DNA of 64,000 bases from Eledone cirrhosa (taxonomy: Eukaryota > Mollusca > Cephalopoda > Octopoda > Eledonidae), in the NCBI GenBank assembly GCA_964016885.1, contig OZ024742.1, forward strand, positions 362,046,848 to 362,110,847, read 5' to 3'. Below the pieces are notes generated by a model, which ran no database searches, was not told the origin of the DNA, and worked only from the letters and a program-made list of their open reading frames with translations. The position numbers and the translations under genes were made by a program. Below are positions 44,860 to 58,000 of this stretch, in pieces. The stretch's first letter is position 1. Each line of letters starts with the position of its first letter.

Positions 44860-46574
44860 TTAATAACACCAACAACAACACCAACAACAACACCATCAAT
44901 AACAACAGCAACAACAAAAATAACAGCGGTAAAGTCGAGAACGAAAATAACAAAAATAACAGCGGTAAGGTCGAGAACGACAATAACAATGACAATAACA
45001 ACAGCCACAACATCAATAATAGTAGGAACAGTATCAACAAAAACAACAATAATAACAACAGCCACAATAACAGTAACAACAGCATCAACGAAAACAACAA
45101 CAACAACACCAACAACTGTACCAACGAAAACAACAACAATGACGCCGATACCTGTAATAGCGATCTCAGCACCACCAGTAAGACCAGTAGCGGCAGCAAT
45201 AGTGGTGCTGCTGAAAAAGGGACCACTTCTTTTGCAGGTGTCGCCCGAAATATCGAGACAGTGTTAGTCACAGAAGAGGAGATTGCAGTCGCAAGGGCCA
45301 TGGTGACAAGAAGCGTAAATAGAGTTTCCCTGAAACCTCCACCCGATTCTTTCAAGGACCAGCAGCTACGGACGGTGACTTACCGCACCGTAAGCAAAAT
45401 CTCACATCGAGTGGAGAGAGCCACGGCGGCTCAAATCCAAAAGGCCTTGGGGTGCGTCTGGGCACGCAAAACCCACATCACCCGAGGCAGAAAGTACGCC
45501 ACAGTAGACGTACTTTTCGCCACCACCCAGGAAGCAAAGTCTCTTTGGAAACCCTAAAGAGTGAGGAGATAGTCTTGGTGCCCTCCTACTGCGGGCAGCA
45601 AATTGTGAGGGGCAAAGTGACCCAGGTCCCACCCGACGTGCCCATACCTTGGCTGGCCGCGTCTGTCCTTGCTGGATTCGAGAACAGGACGACCATGCTG
45701 CAAGTAAAAAAAATAGGGAGAGAGAACTAGTCAGGTATAGGCATGCAAATGCTTATACAAACTGACCAGGAATGTATCGACGCTATCCCCGATATCATAG
45801 ACATCGAGGAAGGACTCCAACTCCCTATAAGTGTAGAAGAAAGACGGCCAAAATGTTATCTCTGTGGGTAGAAGGGTCACCTCAGGGCCTTTTGCCCGCA
45901 GAAGACAGCGAAGAAGGCCCCTCTCCTTCCAATACCTGGTCTGCTGCTACCAAGAGCAGGGCAGGCAACAAACGAAGAAGCCCCTTCCATGGTGAGTAGG
46001 AGGGCAAATCAGTAGCACCCGTACCAAGGCCACGGACAACTAAAGCAGCATCATCAGTAGCGGTAACACCAATAGCTACATTTGAAGTACCTACACCAGC
46101 AACAAAATTGCCGAAGAGGGCAACAACACCACCATCACCACCACAAGCACCACTAACAACAACAACCACACCACCACCAGCATCACCAAAAACACCAACA
46201 ACGCAAACACAACAAGACACACACACCAAACAGCAACAAGAAGAAAACAGCAACAAAATCACCCCTCTACCCAAAAAGTACACAGCCATAAACATGGCAA
46301 AAAAAGAACTCATACAATATATAAAGCAGCACACAGATATCACAGAAAAAAACTACTACACCCCACCAACACCAAGAACTCTACCGACAAACATAAGCAT
46401 CATCGAAATCTCAATAGAACAGTACAAACCTTGAAAACAAAAATTCCCCAACGCAGTTGGAGACTTCAGAGGGTCGGTTACCAAGAGGATATACACTGAC
46501 ATCCTCTTGGAAACACCCATGACCAGCGAAAGGGACGGTTCTACTGTCCCTTCACCACACGAACAAGGTAAGTG
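44860..46574 (+). pseudogene. Tx1 #3 ORF1, 5'-truncated and broken
   Basis: Begins inside the Asn-rich (AAC/AAT codon) region right after the SINE tail, so the 5' UTR and start are missing. Then come SGSNSGAAEKGTTSFAGVAR, VTEEEIAVARAMVTRSVNRV (to 45557) and a shifted part EEIVLVPSYCGQQIVRGKV to 45730. The CCHC knuckle at about 45851-45892, CYLCG-stop-KGHLRAFC, has a TAG inside it. The Thr/Pro-rich tail continues, and the ORF ends with Q-G-K and TGA within AAGGTAAGTGA at 46565-46575. It would bind element RNA if whole. Confidence 0.75.
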
Positions 46575-46607
46575 ACCCTTTCTCACTTGCCCAGTTTCTC
46601 ATCCAAC

Positions 46608-49600
46608 ATGGCCGTACTCAGAATGGGCAGTATAAATGCACGTGGCCTGGGGTCATCTTGGAAGCAGGGTCACCTGCACAACGACCTCAGGTCACTAAAC
46701 ATAGATGTGGTGGCCATAAGTGAAACCAGAATCTCCGAAGCACAAGCCTTCGCACCGATCTTCGGCGGCTACGATGTATACGCATCTCCTAGCCGTCCAG
46801 GATCGGGGGGAGGGGTCGCCGTCCTTTTTCAGAGAGGCTTGGATCTCGCGATACGGGCCATCTTCCTAGACCCAGAAGGTAAGTCGGTGGTGCTGGACGT
46901 GACCGACAGCGAAGGCAATGCTTTCAGGCTAGTAGCCGTCTACGCCCCAACAGAGGCAGGACGGCCAGATTTCTTTAGACGTCTAGAGACCTTTCTTGGA
47001 ACGTCCCGCTCTTTAGTGTTAGTGGGCGACTGGAACGGTATCTTGGATGCACGCTGGGATCGTGTGGGGCTAGTGGATATGAAGGAGGGTGCAAGAGCCT
47101 CACTAACCTGCTCAGACGTTTTGAATTGTCTGACAGGTATCGACTGGATCACCCGAATGTGCCAATGTGGACATGGACAAACCGCATCGGGTCATCCAGA
47201 TCGTATCTCGATAGGGTATTCTGCAGAGAACTAGATAAGGCTAGTATAAGTTGTTCACAATTTAAAATAGTCGACTACACAGACCACAAATTTGTGATCT
47301 GTGAGATTGACATAGACAGACTTCATAGACAAGGGCCTGGTTACTGGAAGCTGAACGCGTCTTTCCCGGCGCGCAAAGCCTACAGAGACCGGATTAGCGT
47401 ATTAGTTAAGCAGGCGTTGACGGGAGCGATCGTCAACAACAGGTGGTGGTTCGCCCTGATTAGGGCAATTAAAGTAGAGTCGATTGGGTTTAGCAAAGGA
47501 GTAGTGATAGAGGAAAATAGAGTAGAGGGAGAGCTAGTCAGAAAGCTAGAAGAGGCGTTTAGGACAGGCATCGCAACCGACGTGCTTGCGGCGAGATTGG
47601 CATTCGACCAATTCTTCAACGCAAAACACGAAGGCTGCGTTGTCAGAGATGGAGCGCGTGCTCTGAAACACGAGGGGACAAAAGCCGTCCAATGGGCCCG
47701 GGTGGCAGAGGCGCGACGTGGCAACAAAGCCACAATTCGGTCTTTGTCTGACCAAAACGGGTCCGTGATGCTCGAACCCGAGCGGATGTGTGAAACTTTT
47801 CAGCAGCACTTTGCTGAACTGTTCGGGAGAGGCGGCGGCCCGGATCGGGGCATGGACTTCAGTGTCTACCTCGACGGACTGCCGCGGCTCTCGGCCACTG
47901 AGGCGGAGTGTTCCGAAAAGCCAATAACAACCGGTGAAATACGGGAAGCGATGGCTAACTGCACAAGGGGTAAATCGCCAGGTTTGGATGATCTGCCCTA
48001 CGAGCTTTATGCATTTATGCCAGACTTGTTCGCTGACCTCTTGGCAGACGTCTACTGCAACTGGCAGCAGAACGGGAGCATACCCAGTTTTGTGAGCCGG
48101 GGAGCAGTGGCGCTGCTGAGAAAAGACCCGAACAAGGGGGATGTTATCGATAATTTCAGGCCCATAACCCTGCTAAACGCAGAGTTGAAGATTTTGGCCA
48201 AGGTGTTAGCAACGAGGTTGGCGCTTGTCATCAAGGGTCTGGTGGGAGAGGCGCAGACATGCGCCATTCCGGACAGATCCATACACGACAAACTCCACCT
48301 CATGCGATACATCATAGAGAGGGTGGTTAAGGAACCTGGCAAGGGTGGGGCCCTGATCAACTTGGATCAATCCAAAGCATTCGATAGGGTCGACCATCGG
48401 TACGTGGCGGCAGTCCTCGAGGCAGCCGGTTTCGGGCCCGTTTTAAGGGGTTGGATCGCAGCAATGTACAGCGACATATGCTCAGTTGTGAGGGTGAACG
48501 GTCAACTGTCGCAGCCGTTCAGCATCATGCGCTCAGTCCGCCAGGGTTGTCCCCTCTCGTCCCTCTTGTACGTATTGGCTCTCGAGCCGTTACTACACAA
48601 ACTGGGGGCGATGAGGGGCGTCCCACGCGAACTAGGATGCGGGAAATCCGAGTCGGCTTACGCTGACGACGTCACCGTGGTGGTGTCGAGCACCAGACAC
48701 GTCCAGATGCTCGGCATCGCTCTCAAGGAATATGAAGCTGTGACAGGAGCAAAGATAAACCAGGAAAAGTCGGTGGGCTTGCAGCTCGGCACCTGGAGAG
48801 GCAAGTCCATGCCGTCCGACAGCGTCGTGGGGCGTTGGACGGACGGACTGGTTAAATTGCTTGGTGTCTGGTTCGGACCGGACCTCCAGATGGAGAAAAA
48901 CTGGAACGAGGTGACAAGAAGGGTGGCCTCCCTCACCCAGAAATGGGCTGAGATGAAGCTGTCCCTGAAAGGCCGGGCGGAGGTGGCGAATGCGTACATC
49001 GCATCCGTCATCTGCTACCGCCTCACCGTCGTCCCTTGCTCCAGCCCAACTCTCACCAAAATGGAGCGCCTCCTCTTCCGCTTTTTGTGGAAGGAACGCG
49101 ATCCCATGGTCAGACGATCCATCTGCTGTCAACACCCGTTTTGTGGAGGACTGGGCATGCCATGGCTGATGATGCGCAAACATGCGCTGAGGCTGTGGCA
49201 TCTCTGGTGCTTCCTTGATGGTGAACAGGTGTGGTCGCCGTTCGCCAGGCACGTATTCCCACAGCTCGTCTCCTTGACGGAGCTGCAGTCCTGGGTCAGA
49301 AAAAGACCGAGGGATAGCGCTTGGAAACTGGAATGTCTCCAGGCGCTCACTGTCCTCTCCCAGCTAGGCACCAGTATCGGTGGAACATCCACCTCGGCGT
49401 TCTATAGAGGACTAGTGGAGGGGAAGAGCGACGACATTCTCGGAGAGATCCTGGGCGTCGAAGAAGATCAGCTGTTTGCTCTCTTCCGGAGAACTTTCAG
49501 CCCGGGGCCTATGGATAACTTCCAAAAATCCCTGGCCTGGCAGTGCTACCGGGGAGCGCTGCCGGTTCGAGATAAGGTCTACAGGCACGGAAGTGCCGTC

Positions 49601-49957
49601 AGCCGAGCCTGTCCGAATGCGTGCAGGGCGACGAAACCGTCGTGCACGCACTCGAGCATTGCTGACTTGTGCAGCTATGTCGAACAGTTGCTGTCACGTG
49701 TGGGACTGATCCGGTTGTCGACTGAGTCCATTGTGCAGATGGTCTCGCCGTCTTCCTTCGAGGAGGAAGGGCAGGCGGTTTTCATCTGCCTGGTGGCCAT
49801 GGCGAAAGAGATTGTGTGGTGGACAAGGTTAAAAGGGATAAAGACAGACACTTTCCTCTTCGGCGAATCCCTGATTAACTTTGTCAAGTTTCACTTGAAG
49901 AGGAAAATCGGGGTGGAGAGGCAAGTGCTGCTTTCTAGCAAGTTTGTTGAAAGGTAG
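46608..49957 (+). pseudogene. Tx1 #3 ORF2, nearly complete
   Basis: The best-kept Tx1 ORF2 here. The endonuclease starts at ATG 46608 (INARGLGSSWKQGHL, SETRISEAQAF, AVYAPTEAGRPDFF, VGDWNGILDARWD). A single-base loss near 47085 shifts the frame into a 943-codon stretch 47126-49957. That stretch has LINLDQSKAFDRVDH, SVRQGCPLSSLLYVLALEPL and catalytic YADD at 48659-48670. The C-terminal knuckle is scrambled near 49605-49650 (C-P-N-A-C-R) by compensating small deletions. A Trp codon has become TAG at 49955, 18 codons before the family stop. It is recent but not functional as it stands. Confidence 0.9.
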
Positions 49958-50322
49958 GTGAATGTAGCGAGAATGGTCAGAGTGAACGGGACCACTCTGA
50001 ATATACGTCTGTAGTTTGAGAGATGGAAAGATTGAGAGAGGGCGCTTGCCCTGGTGGTCAGGGTGGCCGTGGTCTTTTGTGTGGTTTTCGCCACGAGTAA
50101 CCCTCGGAAGTTTCCCCCCTATTGGTGAATTTTTCATTGTTTCAATTTTCATTTTCATTGTTTATATATATATATGTTTCTATGTCCTTTTTTTTTCTTT
50201 TCTTATATAAATAATAAAAATATTTACACGCACAAAACCCACATCGTACCGTCCTGTACCGTCCTGTGCCGTCTGTAATGTTTTTTCTTTATGTCAGCCC
50301 TTGTGGCCAATAAAGAAATCCT
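49958..50322 (+). mobile_element. Tx1 #3 3' UTR
   Basis: The end of the ancestral reading frame, then a UTR with GTACCGTCCTGTACCGTCCT-like repeats and the poly(A) signal CCAATAAAG at 50307. (ATT)n tail 50323-50353 receives R4-2c. Confidence 0.8.
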
Positions 50323-50353
50323 TATTATTATTATTATCATTATTATTATTATT
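50323..50353. repeat. (ATT)n tract between Tx1 #3 and R4-2c
   Basis: TTATTATTATTATCATT-type tail with the R4-2c 3' end directly after it. Confidence 0.93.
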
Positions 50354-50427
50354 CTTTGAGTCTCAGTCATTGATGTTAGTTAACTGGAAAGTTTGTTGAA
50401 ATGAATATCAAGCCACTACCTGCAGCC

Positions 50428-53400
50428 TCAGATATTCAGGACGTATCGGAGGGTTCTTGCTGTTCCCAGCAAGCATGCCTTTTGAAGCGTTCCAAAAAGC
50501 GTGAAGGGGCCAATTTTCTTTAACCATCCCTGGAAACCTTTTGAGATAGTCCCTAGTGCGCCTATGACAATCGGGATCACTTTGACTTCAAGGCAGTTCC
50601 AAATACTTTTTACCTCCCACTTTAAGTCCTGGTATCGGTTAATTTTCTCCCTCTCCTTCTCTTGCACTCTCGTGTCGAATGGGCAGGCCACATCCACAAT
50701 CAGGCACGATCTTTTTTCTTTGTCCACAACCACCAGGTCAGGTCTATTGTGTTCCAGTTTCTTGTCCGTCTGTATCCTAAAATCCCACAGCACCTTCACC
50801 TGATCGTTTTCTATCACCGACTCTGGCTTATGCTCATACCACTTCTCAGAATGTGGTAAATTGTTTACTTTGCATAGGTGCCAGTGGATCACCCTGCCCA
50901 TGACATCATGTCTCCAGCCCTTATAGTGAGTCTGGGCTAGGTGTTTACACTCGGATACAATGTGAGCCACAGTCTCCTCTCTCTCTCCACAGATCCTGCA
51001 CAGTGGACTAGCCTCCTCCTTGTAAATATGGTGTTTCAACCACTTCGTTTTGAGGACCTGCTCATGCGCAGCCATTAACATTCCTTCTGTAGCCTTTTTA
51101 AGGTCTCCTCTTTTCAACCAGTTCCATGTCTGTGGATCTCTAAATTCAGTTTTCTCAAAGAAGGTACTATGAAGGGATTTTTCCTGAAGGCTGCTCTTTC
51201 TCCTTGATGTTATTTCCTCCTTGGACATCCCCTGGCCTATTGTCCCCTCCTTCAGTACAGTTCTGAGCATTGGCTCCTTACTATCAGTCACGTATTTGTG
51301 TAGGTTGATTTTCTCCATCTGAACACAGTCCTCTATGCTGATAAGACCTCTTCCACCTTCAGATCTCCTTAAGTAGAGTCTATCGACATCACTCCTCTTG
51401 TGGAACATGTTGTAGATAGTCAATAGCTTCCTAGTCTTCCTATCCATTTCTTTTTGTTCAGCAACATTCCATCTCAGAATTCCCGCTCTGTACCTAATAA
51501 TAGACACAGCTCGGGAATTTACTGCACTTATGGCATTCCTACTGTTCAGATGTGACTTTAATACGCTCCTTACTATCCGAATGTATTCAGTTCTTATCAA
51601 TACCTTCATTTTTTTGTTCTTGATGTCATCAGCCTCCAGAACACCCAAATACTTGTATCCCTCTTCAGAGTCAATTTCCTTTATCATCTCACCTGTTGGT
51701 ACCTGGATTCCGTTACTTCTGCTCAACCTACCCCTCCTCATCACAATGACTCCACACTTACTAATACCAAACTGCATACATATATCACTGCTGAAAATAC
51801 GGACAGTGTCAACAAGCACATCCAACTCCTTCTCACTCTTCCCGAAGAGCTTAAGATCGTCCATGAAGAGGAGGTGATTGATGGTAAGCCCTCCCTTTCC
51901 CAACCTGTATCCGGCTCTCACTTTTCGCAGTACACTGGTCAGGGGCATCAGGGCAAGGACAAACAACAGAGGGGACGAATATATCCCTGGAAGATACCTC
52001 TCTTGATCTTCACGCTTCCCAAGGATTCTCCAGTTGATGTTAACTCTGTTTCCCAGGACTTCATACTTTTGCCCAACAACTGTCTGATGTTATCTGCCAC
52101 CTTGAAGATCTCCAGGCTTTTGGTGATCCAAGAATGAGGCACCATGTCAAATGCCTTTTTGTAGTATATCCATCCCATGGCAAGACCAGTGTGTCTCCTC
52201 TTGCAATTCTTCATTACCATCTTATCAATAAGTAACTGGTCCTTTGCACCACAGGACTTCTTTCGGCATCCTTTCTGTTCGTCCGGTAACAAGTTGTTTG
52301 TGTGGAGGTGATGGTAGAGTTCCTCAGACATAATGCTTGTCAACAGTTTCCACATTACGGACAGACATGTGATAGGTCTATAGTTGGTAACATCATTACC
52401 CTTGATTCGGTCTTTCATTACCAGAACTGTGGTACCTTTTGTCAACCACTTTGGTACCTCACCTGACATCAAGCAGTCATTGAACATGGTTGTCAGTTTC
52501 GGGTGGAGGGATGTTATATTTTTAATCCAATACCCCTGCACACCATCTGGGCCTGGTGATTTCCAGTTGGTTAGTTTTTTGGCCTGCCCCTTAAGAGTTT
52601 CAACTGTGATACTCAAATCAGTTTGTTGGTGTGCCTGTTCACTAATCTCCTTTTGTACTGTCTCAATCCACACTGCCTGGTCATTATGTTTAACATCCTG
52701 CTCCCATATTCCTCTCCAGAATGTCTTAGTTTGTTCCGCCTCAGGGATCAAGTCGTTGCCTCTTTCTTTCCCTTCAAGCTGTCCAAACAGCATCTTCTGG
52801 TTGTTGTCGAACATGCGGTTCTGTCTATACGGACTGACTCTGTTCTCGTATCGCCTGGTTTTTGCACTCTTTGCTACAATGATCTACCACTAAATTTAGG
52901 ATGTCAACCAAATTTTGTCCTAGCCCGTCAGCATTCATCTCCTCAGTGGCCGTATCTCTGTTCCAGGTATTATTTATCTCAGTATTCAGATCATTGTCTG
53001 CTTCGGGGGGTTCCTCCGTTCTCTCGACCTCTTCACCTTCATTTCCCACTGGCTCGTTTGCCTGGCATACTCCACCCTCCATCTCCAAGCTAATCTCTCT
53101 GCTCAGTTCCTCCAGTTCCAGCTCGCTTATCCACCCATTAGTTCTTATTACCCGAGCCTGCCTGGCCAATTTTTGTTCATCTAATTTAAATAGACCAATC
53201 TCGTTCCAGATGTTATGCATCCGTCTCCTATAGCCCCTCTCCTTGGGGTTACTTTTCAGGTAACATTGCATAACAGTTCTATTCAATTCTTTCGTCCAGT
53301 TGGTTCTGGTCCCTTTCCTTCTTCTTCTTCCTCCGACACCAGCAGTATTTGGTTGACAGCCAGGTCCCTGATGCTGAGCCAGGGAGCACCTGTTGGGTGA

Positions 53401-53463
53401 GAGTCTATCACATGACGTTCTAGTCTCCATTTCGCCGTTATTCGAACTGTTTAGATTCCACAT
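50428..53463 (-). pseudogene. R4-2c ORF, broken
   Basis: The N-terminal frame, 53463-52825, carries the Trp module (TRTNWTKELN). About 386 bp that R4-2b has at 42958-43343 are missing at about 52881. The RT frame, 52814-51948, reaches motif A (MGWIYYKKAFD, where the catalytic Asp has become Tyr), then a 1-nt loss at GIFQGY breaks it. The last frame, 51966-50428, runs from [13 protein letters not shown] through the knuckle CRICGEREETVAHIVSEC to an intact NRPDLVVVDKEKRSC nuclease. Two separate hits to RT make it inactive. Confidence 0.88.
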
Positions 53464-54996
53464 TTAAACACTCTTATCGAGGATTGGCGAATGTATGGTT
53501 ACATAACTACCTGTGGATTCACCGTCTCCGGTGGTTGCGTCGTTCCACGTGGCTCTTGTGTGGCATTATCACGCTGTAGACGAACACAAATAAACAAACA
53601 AACAAACAGGCAGAAAAAACCCCCAAAATGAATAAGCATAAGTTTCATTGTAATGTAGTGTTCGAATGTCTGACTTAGTTTCTACCTACCCTTCTCTGTC
53701 CGTCCGTTTGTTTCTCTCTTCATTCTTATTTTCTTTACGTTTTTTTGTTTTTGTTTTTTTGTCTGTTTTTTTTTGTTGTTGTTGCTGTGCTGCTTTGATT
53801 TTGATTTTCGTTTTTCCTTTTGAGTCTATCTATATATTTTGATGCCTTCCTCTTTTTTAGTAGGAATTCTAGAATGTGGTGGTGCTGTGCTAGCAGCAAC
53901 TAGTAGGAGCCAGTGGGAGAGAATATAGCGGCGGTAGCGATACTGAGGCAGTGGTGGTGGTGGTGATGTGATCGTATTACTGTAGTGATGGTGTTGTAGT
54001 TGGGGTATAAATTTGAGTCGATTTGACCAGAGTTTTCATCGTGGTAGTGGTGGTGTTATTGGTGGTGAAATAATAATAATCTGTAGTCGTTTAGTAGTGG
54101 TGGTGATGTGGTCGTATTACTGTAGTGATGGTGTTATAGTTGGGGTATAAGTTTGAGTCAATTCGACCAGAGTTTTCATCGTGGCAGTGGTGGTGGTATT
54201 GGTGGTGAAATAATAATCTGTAGTCGTTTAGTCATTTTGCCATTTTCGACTCCAACATTCCTGATCCAAAATTAAATATTAATCTTGTTTATCAATATTG
54301 TCTAGTGATATCGCCATCCTCCCCTTTCGTAAGTTAACAGAAGGTAGTGGGGGGGGAGCGGTGGTAGCAATGAAGGAGTGGTGGCGGCGGTGGTGGGATA
54401 GTGGTAGTAATGACGGATGGGCGGCGGTGACTGTAGTGATGGCGTTGTCGTTACTGATGTCCGTTCGGTGAATCTATGGGGCTAGTCGCGTACATGTGTT
54501 GACATAAATTCCCTTAATGTTGGAATTAAACATTTTGTTAAAACTTGGGACAATAATAATAGTAATAGTAATTAATACTATCATTATTATGTTAAGATTG
54601 GTTGTGGTGGTGGTGAAATTGCCGTTATCTGGCTGTTGTGTTTAGTGTACACAGAGGGGTGATGGGGTAGGTGGTGTATCTAGTTTCTGGTGTTGGTGAA
54701 ATTGCTGTTGTTTGGCTGTTCTATATAGTGTAGACAGAGGCGGGGGGGGGGGGGTTCTTCTTCTTCTATTTATAGCCATTTTCTTTTTTGAATATACAAT
54801 GTACAATACAAAGTTGAATATTTGAGCCTTATAACAATATATTTTGGGTCCGAATTTTTTTGGGGCTCAAGCCGGATGCTTTACGTAACATTTGTAGTAA
54901 GAATTGTTATTTCACAAATGATTTAAATATATTAAAAAATCAAAACTTACGGGAGCGATTTCTCGACCTTCTATCCACCAGGTGTGTCTTCTTCCC

Positions 54997-54997
<1 letters not shown>
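53464..54997 (-). promoter_or_regulatory. R4-2c 5' UTR with tandem 139-bp units
   Basis: Homologue of 43925-44842. Two direct units start near 53958 and 54097, both with GTATTACTGTAGTGATGGTG and CCAGAGTTTTCATCGTGG. It also has GTGGTG-rich and (G)n stretches. The duplicated part differs from the one duplicated in R4-2b. Promoter role is inferred. Confidence 0.5.

Positions 54998-55050
<53 letters not shown>
54998..55050. repeat. (ATT)n tract between R4-2c and R4-1c
   Basis: Pure ATT, joining the 5' end of R4-2c (CTTCTTCCCT) to the 3' end of R4-1c. Confidence 0.96.
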
Positions 55051-55051
<1 letters not shown>

Positions 55052-58000
55052 GTTGCATTTATCTTGCTTTATGTTCATACGAGTTATCACCAAGTCACAA
55101 CCAGTGACCTCAAGAGACAACAAGGTCCGCCATGTTCAAGAAAGAACATACATACTCACACATGCATCTTTAGTGTTTAGACTTGTGATGTACTTATATT
55201 GACAGAATCTTCCTTAGTATATGGGCAGTTCCCATTAGTACTATCTTTTGTATTTCTCCTATACGCGGGTTTCCTGGGATTTGCGATATGTAATCATTAG
55301 ACCCCTTAAGTATCATTCCCAGAGCGCCTACAACCACTGGTATTGTTTTAGTTCTCAATTTCCACATTTTTCCAATTTCTATCTCCAGGTCCTTATACTT
55401 GCTCAATTTTTCAAATATTTTTATAGATACATTCTTGTCTATTTGAACAGACATATCAATTAGCAGGCATACCCTCTTTTGAAACTCCTTCAATATTATA
55501 TCAGGTCTATTTGCATCTATTTTCGGTCTGTTTGGATGCTAAAGTTCCACAAGATTGAGATGTGATCTTTTTCAAGTATGGGAGGTGGTTGATGCTCCCA
55601 CCAACTCCTTCGATGGGGCAGGTCAAAATGCTTACACATTATCCGATGTATGTATTGTGCAGCTCTGTCATGCCTGTTTAGGTATTCGGTTGGAGCTATA
55701 GGACTGCACATTGAAATTATATGGTCAATGGTCTCCGGTTGTTTTTTGCATACACGGCATAATGGGCTGCACCCATTTTTTATTATGTTGGCTTGGTAAT
55801 TTTTTGTTGGCAGACACTGATCTTGTGCTGATATAATCAGTCCTTCAGTCTCCGATTTCTGTCCAGAGGATGCCAACCACTGATGGGTTAAAGTTTTGTC
55901 AACATCAGGATTGTTAGCTCGCTCTGGGTATTTTCCATACAGAGGCTTTTCTTGCCATTTCTTAGCCAGTTTCTGTAGCAGTTCTTTCTTTGCAGTTACT
56001 TTTACCTGCTTTGCTTTTTCTGTGTTTTCCATTTCAGCAGTAAATGGGACTTCTGAAATTTGTAGTCCATTACTGTATCTTTGTGCATCTTTTGTAATGG
56101 AATATGATCTTTTGATGCTTTCGTGTTTCAAAACGAGTTTGATCATCCAATCATCTGATTCCCTTAGATATGTAGATAATCCAATTGTTGCAGTTTTCAA
56201 CGCAATGTCTAACTGGATTAACCCACGTCCTCCTTCTTTCCTAGGGAGATATATTCTATCTATATCTGCCTTAGGGTGATGCATTTTTTCTGTGCATGGT
56301 TAAGAATTTTCGAATTTTTGTATCGAGCCTACGGATCTTTGTGCTTGACCAGTTGATGACATTGTAACTGTAGGTTACTACTTGTATGGCAAGCGTGTTT
56401 ATGGCATCGATCCTATTCCTTGCATTCAATTCCGTTCTTAAGATTGCTCTTACTCTGCGGTAACATTCCTTCCTTATCCTTTCCCTCATTGTCGAGTGCT
56501 TGATTCCGTCTCCTTCACAAACACCTAGATATTTGTAAGTTTTTTCTTGATCAAGTTCTCTTATCACGTTCCCCCGATCAAGATTAATGTCTGAACTCTT
56601 CAGCAGTTTTCCTCTGGTGAACGTTGCTTTGGCGCATTTATCTAGTCCAAACTCCATTTTAATGTCATCACTGAACTGCTTCACAGTGGATAATAGCCCT
56701 TGCAATTGTTCATCATTTTTTGCAAATAGTTTCAGGTCATCCATGTAGAACAGGTGATTAATGGTTTTGTCATAGACTTTATATCCATGTTTTGTTTCAT
56801 TGAGCATTATACTTAATGGTATAAGTGCGATGCAGAATAAAAGCGGTGATAATGAGTCACCCTAAAAAATTCCACAATTAATATTAACTTCTCCAGCTTC
56901 CAGTGATTTTGTTTCACTATTCAAAAGGAATGTCGTTTTCCATGTCTTCATACTGAATGACAAAAACCTCCTGATAACGGGGGATATTTTGAAAATCTCT
57001 AAACATTTTTCAATCCAACTGTGTGGCAAACTATCGAATGCTTTTTTATAATCTATCCAAGCAATCGATAGATTTTTGTGTCTATTATGACAATCTTCCA
57101 GTATCATTTTGTTAACCAGAAGCTGATCCTTACAGCCATATGAGCCTCGTTTACACCCTTTCTGCTCAATGGGAAATAGGTCATTTGTTATCAGGTGGTC
57201 ATATGTATATTCAGTTAGGACTGATGTTAAAATTTTATACATTGTGGTCAAGCAAGTTATCGGTCTGTAATTTTTGGGATTGTTTGTCTCATCATTCTTC
57301 GGAAGCAGGAATGTAATGCCGTTAACTAGCCACGATGGTATCTTTTCTGGCTCCTTAACTATTTCATTGTAAAGTTGGGCTAACAGCTCATGAGACTCTG
57401 TGAAGGCATTTATCCAAAAGTTTTGTATTTTGTCTTTTCCTGGGGATTTCCATTTGCTGGTTTTTCTTAGAGCCAAGCGCAACTGTTCAACTGTTATATT
57501 TTCCTATATTTGTTCCTCAAGGTGAGCTGTATCTTTCATTTGTCTGTCTATCCATGGGGCATGTATGTTATGAACTTTTTCTTCGGCCCAGATCTTTTCC
57601 CAGAATTCTTGCACTTCCTCCTTGGGTGGTATTGATTTAGCAGTTATTGTTGACTTACCAATTTTTCTGTAGAAGTTTCTTTGGTTGTTTTTGAACATAT
57701 TATTGTCCTTATAGAATCTAGATCGTTTTTCAAAGCGCCTTATACGAGCAGCTTTGGCCGACACTTTTTGCTTGATTATTTCTATCAGCATGTCTATGTC
57801 ACATGTTGATTTTATACTGTACTTTTTTTTCAATTTTCTAAGTTTAGTTTGTTTAACATGTTCACCTACTTTATAGTTTGTTAAAATTTCTATGTCAGAT
57901 CGGAGAAGGTTTATTTGGCGATTGATGTTCTCTTGCCAAGTAGAATTCTTGTGGGAATTCCTTTGTTTTTTCATCTTCACTCCACATAAGTGAGTGGTGA

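Larger units (their letters stand above)
50354..54997 (-). mobile_element. R4-2c, full-length R4/Dong-type LINE
   Basis: About 4.64 kb, minus strand, from the Tx1 #3 tail to the (ATT)n at 54998. Longer than R4-2b because of a larger 5' UTR (53464-54997, 1.5 kb), despite a 386-bp internal coding deletion. Confidence 0.88.

Noticed and set aside
44860..45180. Asn-rich stretch as a host prion-like protein
   Set aside because: It is the N-terminal region of the Tx1 ORF1, also found in Tx1 #2 at 26370-26510.
48632..49252. 206-codon minus-strand frame
   Set aside because: Antisense shadow of Tx1 #3 ORF2.
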